Source: an uncultured Faecalibacterium sp.
GTDB lineage: Bacteria > Bacillota > Clostridia > Oscillospirales > Ruminococcaceae
NCBI GenBank assembly: GCA_934533135.1
Contig: CAKTBG010000003.1
Span: 58,774-122,773, forward strand
DNA length: 64,000 nt
Direction of reading: 5' to 3'
Below the pieces are notes generated by a model. It was not told the origin of the DNA. It searched no databases and was given only the letters and a program-made list of their open reading frames with translations. A program made the position numbers and the translations under genes. Positions 41,277-49,179 of this stretch are shown here, in pieces; positions within the stretch are counted from its first letter, which is position 1, and every line of letters starts with the position of its first letter.

Positions 41277-43328
41277 ATGAACAAGATCTCTCGCAAAGGC
41301 TTCCTGAAGGTTGCCGCTGCCGCTGCCATGAGCGGCGTCACCGCCGGTGCTCTGGCCGCCTGCAATGCCGCTTCCGGCAGCACCAGCACCTCCGGCGAGG
41401 CACTGTACACCCCCGGCACCTACACCGGCACCGCCACCGGCATCGGTGAGGTCAAGGTCACCATGACCTTCAGCGAGACAGCCATCACCGAGGTGGTCGT
41501 GGATACCTCCAACGAGACCGAGAGCATCGGCGGTGTGGCGGCTCCCACCCTGCAGGAGGCTCTGATGGCTGCCCAGAGTGCCGAGGTGGACAACATTTCC
41601 GGTGCCACTGTCACCACCAATGCCGTCAAGGAAGCGGCGGCCGACTGCATCGCACAGGCCATGGGCGTCAAGACCGATGCCCCCGCTGCGGACACCAACG
41701 GCGCGGACGACGGTGACTGGCTGGGCGAGGAGCCGCAGGTCGAAGCCAGCGAGACGCGGGACTTTGACGTGGTCGTGGTCGGTGCCGGTCTGTCCGGCAT
41801 CTGCGCAGCGCGTGCTGCTGCCGAGGAGGGCGCAAAGGTCGCCATCGTCGAGAAGAGCGCGTCCTTCAACTGTCGCAGCGGTGAGTATGCCCTGCTGAAC
41901 GGCAGCCTGAACAAGCGTTGGGGCCGCGAGAACATCGTGGACGAGGATGTGGTCGTCAACCGCCTGATGCGCGAGTGTACCTACCGCAACAAGCGTTCCA
42001 TCCTCAAGAAGTGGGCTTCCCACGCACACGAGGTCATGGATTGGTTCATCGGGGCTTACCCGGAGCTGACCATCTGCGATTCCACCCGTCAGGTCGTAAC
42101 GCAGGAGCAGTTCGACAAGGGCATTCTGGTGCCGCTGGCATGGCCTCAGCCCGAGCACTACGACTACCGGAACGAAGAGTTCCCCACCTTCCCCTCCAGC
42201 ATGGAGTTCCGCTCCTCTCGCAAGGATCAGCAGGGCTTTGTCGTGGAGGCCAACCTGAACAAGGCTCTGGACGCCGGTGCTGAGACCTTCTTTGGCTGCT
42301 TCGGCACCAAGCTGCTCAAGGACAGCGATGGCCGCGTGACCGGCATCATCATCCGCGACGCGCAGAACGGCAACAAGTACATCCAGCTGAACGCTTCCAA
42401 AGGCGTCATTCTGGCCACCGGCGACAACTCCGGCGATGAGAAAATCCTGAAGCACTTTGCCCCCGAGGTGGTCGAAAAGAAGATCGCCAACATGGGTGCC
42501 ATGGGAATGCTGGGCGTGGACGTCGAGGGCAAGACCGTTGAGACCGGCGACGGCCTGCGCATGGGCGCATGGATCGGAGCCAAGGTGCAGGATCACCACG
42601 CTCCGATGACCCACCACATGGGCAGCGGCATGGGCGTGACCCCCTTCCTGCAGATCAACAAGCGGGGCGACCGCTTTATGAACGAGTGCATCCCCGGCCA
42701 GCAACTGGAAAACCAGATCGAGCTGCAGCCCGAGTGTACCTCCTTCCAGATCTACGACGCCAAGTGGGGCGACGAGGTTCCCTATATGCCCGCCAACCAC
42801 GGCGGCCTGTGCTACATCATCCCCGAGGATGAGGACGAGTCCAACCCGAACTACACCGACCGTCAGTACACCAAGATCAGCGCAAAGGCCGAAGCTTACC
42901 AGTTCAAGGCCGACACGCTGGAAGACCTGCTGGCACAGTGCGGCTTTGAGGGCGAGGCTCTGAACAACGCGCTGACTTCCATTGAGCGTTACAACGCACT
43001 GTGCAAGGCCGGTTCCGACGACGATTTCGGCAAGCCCGCCAGCCGGATGTTCGCACTGGAGAATCCCCCGTACTACGCCTGCCAGTGGGGTACCACGGCC
43101 ATGCTGGTCTGCGTGGGCGGTCTGGAGAGCGACGAGAATTGCCACACCTTCACCGAGGAAGATCCCTCCAGCCCCAAGCGCGACATCATCCAGGGTCTGT
43201 ATGTCTGCGGCAACGTGCAGGGCAGCCGCTATGCCGTCGAGTATCCCATCTGTATGCGCGGCATCAGCCACAGCCTCTGTGTCTACTATGGCTACATCGC
43301 AGGCAAGAACTGCGTTGCTGGTCTGTAA
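41277..43328 (+). CDS. Surface flavoprotein reductase: FMN-binding plus fumarate-reductase-type FAD domain
   Basis: A 683-residue exported lipoprotein. The signal ISRKGFLKVAAAAAMSG ends near a lipobox LAAC. An FMN_bind domain (about 43-128) has the flavinylation motif DNISGATV, with Thr111 as the likely FMN attachment site for ApbE. The second domain starts with the FAD-binding DVVVVGAGLSGICAARAAAEEG (about 163-185) and continues to the end with NKRGDRFMNEC and PICMRGISHS, as in fumarate/urocanate-type reductases. It likely uses an organic electron acceptor outside the cell, fed by a flavin-based electron chain. The acceptor is unknown. Confidence 0.87.
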   Translation: MNKISRKGFLKVAAAAAMSGVTAGALAACNAASGSTSTSGEALYTPGTYTGTATGIGEVKVTMTFSETAITEVVVDTSNETESIGGVAAPTLQEALMAAQSAEVDNISGATVTTNAVKEAAADCIAQAMGVKTDAPAADTNGADDGDWLGEEPQVEASETRDFDVVVVGAGLSGICAARAAAEEGAKVAIVEKSASFNCRSGEYALLNGSLNKRWGRENIVDEDVVVNRLMRECTYRNKRSILKKWASHAHEVMDWFIGAYPELTICDSTRQVVTQEQFDKGILVPLAWPQPEHYDYRNEEFPTFPSSMEFRSSRKDQQGFVVEANLNKALDAGAETFFGCFGTKLLKDSDGRVTGIIIRDAQNGNKYIQLNASKGVILATGDNSGDEKILKHFAPEVVEKKIANMGAMGMLGVDVEGKTVETGDGLRMGAWIGAKVQDHHAPMTHHMGSGMGVTPFLQINKRGDRFMNECIPGQQLENQIELQPECTSFQIYDAKWGDEVPYMPANHGGLCYIIPEDEDESNPNYTDRQYTKISAKAEAYQFKADTLEDLLAQCGFEGEALNNALTSIERYNALCKAGSDDDFGKPASRMFALENPPYYACQWGTTAMLVCVGGLESDENCHTFTEEDPSSPKRDIIQGLYVCGNVQGSRYAVEYPICMRGISHSLCVYYGYIAGKNCVAGL

Positions 43329-43350
43329 GCGGTAAAATTTGAGATTCCCT

Positions 43351-43389
43351 GCCCGGAACGGTTCTTTCTTCCCGTTCCGGGCTTTTTTT
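43351..43389 (+). terminator. Terminator of the flavoprotein gene
   Basis: GCCCGGAACG against CGTTCCGGGC, then T7. Confidence 0.9.
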
Positions 43390-43493
43390 GCGCCGTTTTG
43401 ATGCGATGTGTGACACAGTTACGGAAAACCGCCGCCGTCCGGGGTATACTAGAGCCATCACAAGACAACCACTTCGATTTGGAGGGATTTGAT

Positions 43494-43802
43494 ATGGCAG
43501 TCATCACCATCACGAAAGAAAACTTTGAGCAGGAAGTCCTGCACAGCGCAAAGCCCGTCCTGCTGGACTTCTGGGCCAGCTGGTGCGGCCCCTGCCGGAT
43601 GCTTTCGCCCATTGTGGACGAGGTGGCCGAGGAGCGCGGCGACGTCAAGGTCGGCAAGGTCAATGTGGACGAGCAGCCCGACCTCGCCGCCGAGTTCGGC
43701 GTCATGAGCATCCCGACCCTGCTGGTCTTCCAAAACGGCAAGCTGGTCAACCAGTCCGTCGGTGCCCGCCCCAAGAGCGGCGTGCTGGCTCTGCTGGGGT
43801 AA
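43494..43802 (+). CDS. trxA: Thioredoxin
   Basis: A 102-residue thioredoxin with the active site WCGPC (Cys31, Cys34), buried Asp25 and the cis-proline loop MSIPTLLVF. It keeps cytosolic proteins reduced. GGAGGG lies upstream and TATACT (43445-43450) is a likely -10. No thioredoxin reductase is adjacent. Confidence 0.93.
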   Translation: MAVITITKENFEQEVLHSAKPVLLDFWASWCGPCRMLSPIVDEVAEERGDVKVGKVNVDEQPDLAAEFGVMSIPTLLVFQNGKLVNQSVGARPKSGVLALLG

Positions 43803-43812
43803 AAAAGATACA

Positions 43813-43857
43813 AACACCGCCCCGCCCTGTGCGCTTGCACGGAGCGGGGCGGTGTTG
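43813..43857 (+). terminator. Terminator of the thioredoxin gene
   Basis: AACACCGCCCCGC against GCGGGGCGGTGTT. Its loop (TGTGCGCTTGCACGG) resembles those of the two terminators at 44883 and 45854. Confidence 0.8.
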
Positions 43858-43950
43858 CATCAGAATGACCATAAAATCTTGATTTCTGGCGGATTTTATG
43901 TTATGAAGGAGTCGGAGAAAACAAACCTTGTGAAAGGGAGAAATCGTGCA

Positions 43951-44847
43951 ATGACCGACAAAGACATCTACCTGTGGCGAATGACCATCAAAACATCCAG
44001 TCAGGATAAGAAAGACTTTGAGTTCTGTCGGCAAAACAACATTCTGGGCGTAGGGTGGTGCCTGCGGGATGAAAAGGACGACCCCTATGTTCCGGCTTCG
44101 ATCGAGGAATGCGAGCAAAAAGGGCGGGAGCAGTATCCTTCCAGCCGCGGTTTTGTAGTAGCCATTCACGCCTTGAAGGAAATGGCCGTCGATGATCTGA
44201 TCTGGACACGTCACAACGGCATTTATTATCTGTGCCGGGTGCTGAGCACATGGAAATACAACTGTGATCCGGCTCATGTCTATGAGGATGTCATCAACTA
44301 TGTGGAGGTCGAATTCCACGAGATCGGCACGGTGGAAACGGTGCCCGGAAAAGTCGTGAATGCGTTCCGGGCAAGGTCGTCGCTGCAGAGGATCAAGGGC
44401 GAGATCCCGTTGAAATATTCCGAGCACCTGTACAATGCGATCACCGGAACGCAATTCTATCCGGACTGCGCGGTGAAGAGAGAGGACATTCTGGAATTCC
44501 TGCAGCCGGAAGATGTGGAAGAAGTGGTCAGCCTGTACTTACAGCTCGAGAAAGACTATCTGATCTATTCCAGCACGAATAAGCTGGATACCCAGACCTA
44601 TGAACTCGTTGCCGTGGCAAGAGACGGAAGCCACAAGGCCTATCCGCAGGTCAAGACGGGCAATACCCCGCTCGATGGCAGCCAATTCAAAGAGCTGACT
44701 GTGGGCGGAGATCAGGTTTTTCTGTTTACGGTGGATGGAGAATACTGCAACACCGAGGGCATGGAGATCCTCGACAAAAAAGCTCTGATTGATTTCATCT
44801 ATGGACATAAGAGCATCCTGCCCGGCAGGATCCAGCAGTGGCTGTAA
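43951..44847 (+). CDS. Unrecognised protein, possible EVE/PUA-like N-terminal domain
   Basis: A 298-residue soluble protein I do not recognise. The first ~110 residues (IYLWRMTIKTSS, NNILGVGWCLRDE, MAVDDLIWTRHNGIYYLCRVLSTWKY) follow the order of strands and the GxGW and YYLxRV features of EVE/PUA-like domains, which bind modified bases in DNA or RNA. The rest has no motif. I start it at 43951 behind AAAGGGAG; an in-frame ATG at 43903 has no ribosome site. It has lower GC than its neighbours and sits beside an Rpn nuclease, so horizontal acquisition is likely. EVE-like identity is a guess. Confidence 0.55.
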   Translation: MTDKDIYLWRMTIKTSSQDKKDFEFCRQNNILGVGWCLRDEKDDPYVPASIEECEQKGREQYPSSRGFVVAIHALKEMAVDDLIWTRHNGIYYLCRVLSTWKYNCDPAHVYEDVINYVEVEFHEIGTVETVPGKVVNAFRARSSLQRIKGEIPLKYSEHLYNAITGTQFYPDCAVKREDILEFLQPEDVEEVVSLYLQLEKDYLIYSSTNKLDTQTYELVAVARDGSHKAYPQVKTGNTPLDGSQFKELTVGGDQVFLFTVDGEYCNTEGMEILDKKALIDFIYGHKSILPGRIQQWL

Positions 44848-44853
44848 CGGATC

Positions 44854-44919
44854 AAGAACCCGCATGACCCCAGATCCCCTTTGCCCCGCCCTGTGCGTTT
44901 GCATGGTGCGGGGCATTTT
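44854..44919 (+). repeat. 66-bp direct repeat with terminator, copy A
   Basis: AAGAACCCGCATGACC through GCCCCGC...GCGGGGC to TTTT. It differs from 45825-45890 at two bases. In copy B its left end encodes the last residues of the Rpn gene; here the same bases follow another gene, so copy A looks like the tail of a lost Rpn-type gene. Confidence 0.85.
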
Positions 44920-45013
44920 TGTATAAAAACAACGCTTGCAAGCTTGATTTTTGGCGGTGGATATGATAAGTTATAGATACAGAAACCACCAAGACAAAAA
45001 GGCGGTGTTGCCG

Positions 45014-45838
45014 ATGCCGGAGCAGAATGCAAAATATCAGCGGTACCTTGAACTGATCGCGGGACTGCGATTGATGGACGACAATTTTTTCTCGGAAGCA
45101 CTGGACGGCAAGATCGCGCCGGTGCAGTATATCTTGAATACGATTCTGGAACGAGATGATCTGCGTGTGCTTCATACAGAAGCGCAGGTGGAGTACAAAA
45201 GTGCAACAAGACGTTCCATCAAGCTGGATATCCGCGCGGTGGATACCGAAGGCCGGGTGATGGATATCGAGATCCAGCGTGCTGAACAGGGCTCGGGCGT
45301 CCGGAGAGCACGGTTCCACAGCAGCATGATCGACCGGACGCTTCTGGCGAAGGGTGACGATTTTGAAGATCTGGTGGATACCTATGTGATCTTCATCACG
45401 GAGAAGGACAAGTTTAGTGCGGGTCTGCCGCTGTATCATGTGGAACGAACGATTCCGGAGCTGAACCATACAGTGTTTGGCGACGGTGCGCATATCATTT
45501 ATGTAAATGGTGAGTTCCGAGATCTGGAAAATCCGATCGGGCGGTTGATGTACGACATGAACTGCACCGATGCCGATGAGATGCTGAATCCGCTTTTGGC
45601 GGAAGAGGTGCGCTATTTGAAGGAAACCGAAGGAGGGCGAGTGCAGATGTGCAGAGCGTTTGAAGAAATTGCATTTGAAGCGGCAAAGGAAGCAGCAGAA
45701 AAGGCAAAGCATGATGCCAATATTGCAGCAGCCTTGAAGATGATTGCACGGGGCCGCATGACGCTGGAAGAAATTTCGGAAGATTCAGGGCTGCCGCTCG
45801 ACGAAGTCAAAGAGCTGGCTCAGAAAGAACCCGCATGA
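45014..45838 (+). CDS. Rpn/PD-(D/E)XK nuclease family transposase-like protein
   Basis: A 274-residue protein of the PD-(D/E)XK family formerly called putative transposases. The N-terminus (KYQRYLELIAGLRLMDDNFFSEAL) and the catalytic line LDIRAVDTEGRVMDIEIQ (Asp72, Glu86, Gln88) match Rpn nucleases, which cut DNA and promote RecA-independent recombination. The C-terminal helix with KMIARGRMTLEEISEDSGLPLDEVKELA is typical. The start is uncertain: 45014 fits the family, 44963 is also open. Multi-copy in gut Firmicutes; flanked by 66-bp repeats. Confidence 0.85.
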   Translation: MPEQNAKYQRYLELIAGLRLMDDNFFSEALDGKIAPVQYILNTILERDDLRVLHTEAQVEYKSATRRSIKLDIRAVDTEGRVMDIEIQRAEQGSGVRRARFHSSMIDRTLLAKGDDFEDLVDTYVIFITEKDKFSAGLPLYHVERTIPELNHTVFGDGAHIIYVNGEFRDLENPIGRLMYDMNCTDADEMLNPLLAEEVRYLKETEGGRVQMCRAFEEIAFEAAKEAAEKAKHDANIAAALKMIARGRMTLEEISEDSGLPLDEVKELAQKEPA

Positions 45839-45890
45839 CCTCAGATCCCCTTTGCCCCGCCCTGTGCGTTTGCACGGTGCGGGGCATTTT
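45825..45890 (+). repeat. 66-bp direct repeat with terminator, copy B
   Basis: Contains the last codons and stop of the Rpn gene and its terminator (GCCCCGC 45854-45860, GCGGGGC 45879-45885, T4). Partner of 44854-44919. Confidence 0.85.
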
Positions 45891-45979
45891 GCTGTCCGGA
45901 TTGTTTTCCGACAGCGGACGATTGGCGGAACGCACAGAAAATCAAGGATGCGGGGCAGGAAACACTGTCACTTTCGCGC

Positions 45980-46008
45980 TTTACAACTTTATCAAGATAA
46001 AGTAAAAT
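45980..46008 (+). promoter_or_regulatory. Promoter of the histidine operon
   Basis: TTTACA, 17 bp, TAAAAT, about 110 bp before the first gene. Confidence 0.65.
45986..46003. promoter_or_regulatory. Palindromic operator in the his promoter
   Basis: ACTTTATCAAGATAAAGT is an 18-bp perfect palindrome that fills the spacer and touches the -10 box, so a bound repressor would block RNA polymerase. No T-box or histidine-rich leader peptide was seen. Confidence 0.6.
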
Positions 46009-46120
46009 AAAAGCAAGAATCAAAAACAGGTTTGGGAATGGGAAAGAGCCGGGGCAGATCCCCGGGAGAAGATGCCGCCGGATCGGCGGCCCGGCAGAGC
46101 CGGAACAGGGGGAGACCAAG

Positions 46121-47719
46121 ATGGAGTTTGCGCTTTCACGTTTACAGCCCAAGGAGCGGGCATCCTTCGCGCTGCGGGCACTGTACGAGGATGCGGGGTG
46201 CCGCAAGTACCACATGGGTCGGTTTGAGGAATACGGCCTCTATCAGGAAAATCGGAGTTTTCTGTCGTCGGAGCAGGTCATCACCTTCACCGATCTGGAT
46301 GGGCGGCTGCTGGCTCTCAAGCCGGATGTGACCCTCTCCATCGCAAAGACGGCGCAGCCCGCCGAGGGGCAGACGCTCCGGTACTATTACCACGAAAACG
46401 TCTACCGCCCGTCGGCAGAGAGCCATACCTTTCAGGAGATCTCCCAGATGGGGCTGGAGATGCTGGGCTGCATCGGCGAGGCGGAGGTGCGGCAGGCCGT
46501 TTGTCTGGCGGCGCAGTCGTTGGGGCTGCTGGGCAGCGCGTGGGTGCTGGAGATCAGCCACATGGGATATCTCTTCGGGCTGCTGGACGCGCTGAACGTT
46601 CCGGACGAGATGCGGCCTGCCCTGCTGGAGAAGCTCCGCGCAAAAAACGTCCACGAACTGAGGACAGCCGCCGAAGCCGCCGGGCTGGATCGGTCAGAGG
46701 CCGATGTGCTGGTGGAGCTGCTTTCCCTGAGCGGCGCGTATGCCGAGGTGCTCCCGAAAGCGGAAGCCTTCTGCCGGAACGAGCGGATGCGGAACGCCGC
46801 CGAGGAGCTGCGGGCACTGGCTGCACCGCTGGCAGCCGCAGGCGGCAGCATCCGGCTGGATCTGACCCTTGCGGGCGAGATGGAATACTACAACGGCCTG
46901 ATCTTCCAAGGCTATCTCAAGAGCCTGCCCCGCCCCCTGCTCAAGGGAGGCCGGTACGACCTGCTGATCCGGAAGTTCACGCCGGGGGCCGGTGCCATCG
47001 GCTTTGCGGTCTATCTCGATGAGCTGGACCGCCTGAGTGCCCCGCTGCCGCCCGTCCAGCAGCAACAGACCCGGAAGGTCATGCTGAACGTGGCACTTCC
47101 AAAGGGGCGTCTGGGCGACAAGGTCTACGACCTGCTGGCAAAGATCGGCTACGGCTGCCCGGAGGACTACAACGCCACCCGGAAACTGGTCGTCGAAAAT
47201 CCCGCAGCGGGCATCCGGTATTTCCTCGTCAAGCCCAGCGATGTGGCCATTTACGTCGAACATGGCGCGGCGGATGTGGGCATCGTCGGCAAGGACATCC
47301 TGACCGAAGCGGCGGCAGACGTCTACGAGCTGCTGGACACCGGCCTCGGCAGATGCCGGATGTGCGTGGCAGCACCGGCAGAGTATCAGGACGACCCCAG
47401 CCGCCCGGTGCGGGTGGCCACCAAATTCGTGAACATCGCCAAGAACTATTACGCGTCCATTGGCCGGGATATCGACATCATCAAGCTGAACGGCTCCATC
47501 GAGCTGGCCCCCATCCTCGGCCTGTCGGACGTCATCGTGGATATCGTCGAGACCGGTACCACCCTGCGGGAAAACGGCCTGCGGGTCGTCACCGAATTCA
47601 TGCCCATCTCGGCGCGGTTCATCGCCAACAAAGCCAGCTACCAGTTCAAGCACCGGGAGATGGACGAGATGCTCAAAAAACTGCGCGGCGCATTGGAACA
47701 ACAGGAGGAAGCAAGATGA
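46121..47719 (+). CDS. hisZG: HisZ-HisG fusion: ATP phosphoribosyltransferase with built-in regulatory domain
   Basis: A 532-residue fusion. Residues 1 to about 310 are HisZ, a histidyl-tRNA-synthetase-like regulatory subunit (TFTDLDGRLLALKPDVTLSIAK, then FQEISQMGLEMLG and LAGEMEYYNGLIFQGY). Residues about 321-532 are short-form HisG (LNVALPKGRLGDKVYDLL, VGIVGKDIL, and the phosphate loop DIVETGTTLRENGL). Short HisG normally needs a separate HisZ; here both are one chain with a glutamine-rich linker (PPVQQQQTRK). It performs the first step of histidine synthesis. The stop overlaps the hisD start (ATGA). Confidence 0.92.
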   Translation: MEFALSRLQPKERASFALRALYEDAGCRKYHMGRFEEYGLYQENRSFLSSEQVITFTDLDGRLLALKPDVTLSIAKTAQPAEGQTLRYYYHENVYRPSAESHTFQEISQMGLEMLGCIGEAEVRQAVCLAAQSLGLLGSAWVLEISHMGYLFGLLDALNVPDEMRPALLEKLRAKNVHELRTAAEAAGLDRSEADVLVELLSLSGAYAEVLPKAEAFCRNERMRNAAEELRALAAPLAAAGGSIRLDLTLAGEMEYYNGLIFQGYLKSLPRPLLKGGRYDLLIRKFTPGAGAIGFAVYLDELDRLSAPLPPVQQQQTRKVMLNVALPKGRLGDKVYDLLAKIGYGCPEDYNATRKLVVENPAAGIRYFLVKPSDVAIYVEHGAADVGIVGKDILTEAAADVYELLDTGLGRCRMCVAAPAEYQDDPSRPVRVATKFVNIAKNYYASIGRDIDIIKLNGSIELAPILGLSDVIVDIVETGTTLRENGLRVVTEFMPISARFIANKASYQFKHREMDEMLKKLRGALEQQEEAR

Positions 47720-48990
47720 TCAAGCTGTATGACTTTGCGGAGCTCAAGCCCGAAGAAATCCTGAACCGGGATATCCGCGCCGAGAAGAACGTGGAAGATG
47801 TGGTGGACGGCATCCTTGCCGACGTCCGCGCCCGGGGCGACGCCGCCCTGAAGGACTACGCGCTGAAATTTGACGGCGCGCAGATCGACAATTTACAGGT
47901 CACGCAGGAAGAGATCGACGCGGCCTTTGCCGGGATGGATCCCTATTTCCTCGAGACGCTGCGGCAGGCGGCGGCCAACATCGAGGCCTTCCACCGCCAG
48001 CAGGTCCACAAGAACTTTGTGATGAACGACAAGCCCGGCATCGTGCTGGGGCAGAAATATACCCCCATCGAAAAGGCCGGTGTCTATGTGCCGGGCGGCA
48101 CGGCGGCATACCCTTCCACCGTCCTGATGGATGTGATCCCGGCCAAAGTCGCCGGTGTGTCCGAGATCGTCATGACCACCCCCGCCGGAAAGGACGGCAA
48201 GGTGAACCCGGTCATCCTTGCGGCGGCGGCGACCGCCGGTGTGACGAAGATCTTCAAGACGGGCGGCGCACAGGCCGTGGCAGCTCTGGCCTACGGCACC
48301 GAGAGCATTCCGGCCGTGGACAAGATCGTCGGCCCCGGCAACATCTATGTGGCCACCGCCAAGCGGAAGGTGTTCGGCAAGGTCGGCATCGACATGATCG
48401 CCGGCCCCAGCGAGATTCTGGTTCTGGCGGACGGCGGCTGTGATCCGGCGTGGGTCGCCGCCGACCTGCTGAGTCAGGCCGAGCATGACAAACTGGCCAG
48501 CCCCGTCCTTGTGACCGACAGCGCAGAGCTGGCCAAGGCGGTGCAGGCCGAGCTGGAAGTCCAGATCCCGCAGCTGCCCCGTGCGGCCATCGCCCGCGCC
48601 AGCGTGGACGACAACGGCAAGATCATCGTCTGCGCCGACCTGCGCAAGGCCATCGAAGCCTGCAACATCATTGCGCCGGAACACTTGGAGGTCTGCGTGG
48701 AAGACCCGTTCAGCGTCCTGAACGAGATCCGGAACGCGGGCAGCATCTTCCTCGGGCGAAACGTGCCCGAGGCACTGGGCGACTACTTTGCAGGCCCCAA
48801 CCACACCCTGCCCACCAGCGGCACAGCGCGGTTCTCCAGCCCGCTGGGGGTCGATGATTTTGTCAAGAAGTCCAGTTTTATCTACTACACCCGGGAGGCC
48901 TTGCAGGAGGCCGCACCCCGCATTGCCGATTTTGCCGAGCGGGAAGGCCTGCACGCCCATGCCCGCAGCGTGACGATAAGATACGAATAA
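47716..48990 (+). CDS. hisD: Histidinol dehydrogenase
   Basis: A 424-residue zinc enzyme that oxidises histidinol to histidine in two NAD-dependent steps. The signature region IDMIAGPSEILVLAD and LLSQAEHDKLASPVLVT is intact, as is the C-terminal GPNHTLPTSGTARFSSPLGVDDF. It overlaps the fusion gene by 4 bp. A compound repeat lies immediately after its stop. Confidence 0.95.
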   Translation: MIKLYDFAELKPEEILNRDIRAEKNVEDVVDGILADVRARGDAALKDYALKFDGAQIDNLQVTQEEIDAAFAGMDPYFLETLRQAAANIEAFHRQQVHKNFVMNDKPGIVLGQKYTPIEKAGVYVPGGTAAYPSTVLMDVIPAKVAGVSEIVMTTPAGKDGKVNPVILAAAATAGVTKIFKTGGAQAVAALAYGTESIPAVDKIVGPGNIYVATAKRKVFGKVGIDMIAGPSEILVLADGGCDPAWVAADLLSQAEHDKLASPVLVTDSAELAKAVQAELEVQIPQLPRAAIARASVDDNGKIIVCADLRKAIEACNIIAPEHLEVCVEDPFSVLNEIRNAGSIFLGRNVPEALGDYFAGPNHTLPTSGTARFSSPLGVDDFVKKSSFIYYTREALQEAAPRIADFAEREGLHAHARSVTIRYE

Positions 48991-49141
48991 GCCCTCTCAG
49001 GCCGCTTCGCGTCCAGCTCCCCCGAAGGGGGAGCCAAGACTTGCCTCTCCCTTTGAAAGACTCCCTCCGGCCGGAGGGAGATGTCGCGCAGCGACAGAGG
49101 GAGGACAAGGTGGCATTGCGAAGCAATGACGGAGAGGGTGA
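48991..49141 (+). repeat. Interspersed GC-rich repeat, copy 5, between hisD and hisC
   Basis: A compound form: core unit (CCCTCTCAGG to GGGGGAGCC), a second hairpin module CTCCCTCCGGCCGGAGGGAG, then the GGCATTGCGAAGCAATGACG hairpin shared with copy 4. It starts directly after the hisD stop codon. Confidence 0.85.
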
Positions 49142-49179
49142 GGATGCTGACAAGAGAGAAGAATTGGGAGGAAACTGAA

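Noticed and set aside
43951..45838. Defence island
   Set aside because: Only one unrecognised gene and an Rpn nuclease are present; no methylase, helicase, Argonaute, CBASS or retron parts were found.
45840..46120. T-box or His-rich leader peptide before the his operon
   Set aside because: No T-box bulge sequence and no short frame with consecutive His codons could be found.
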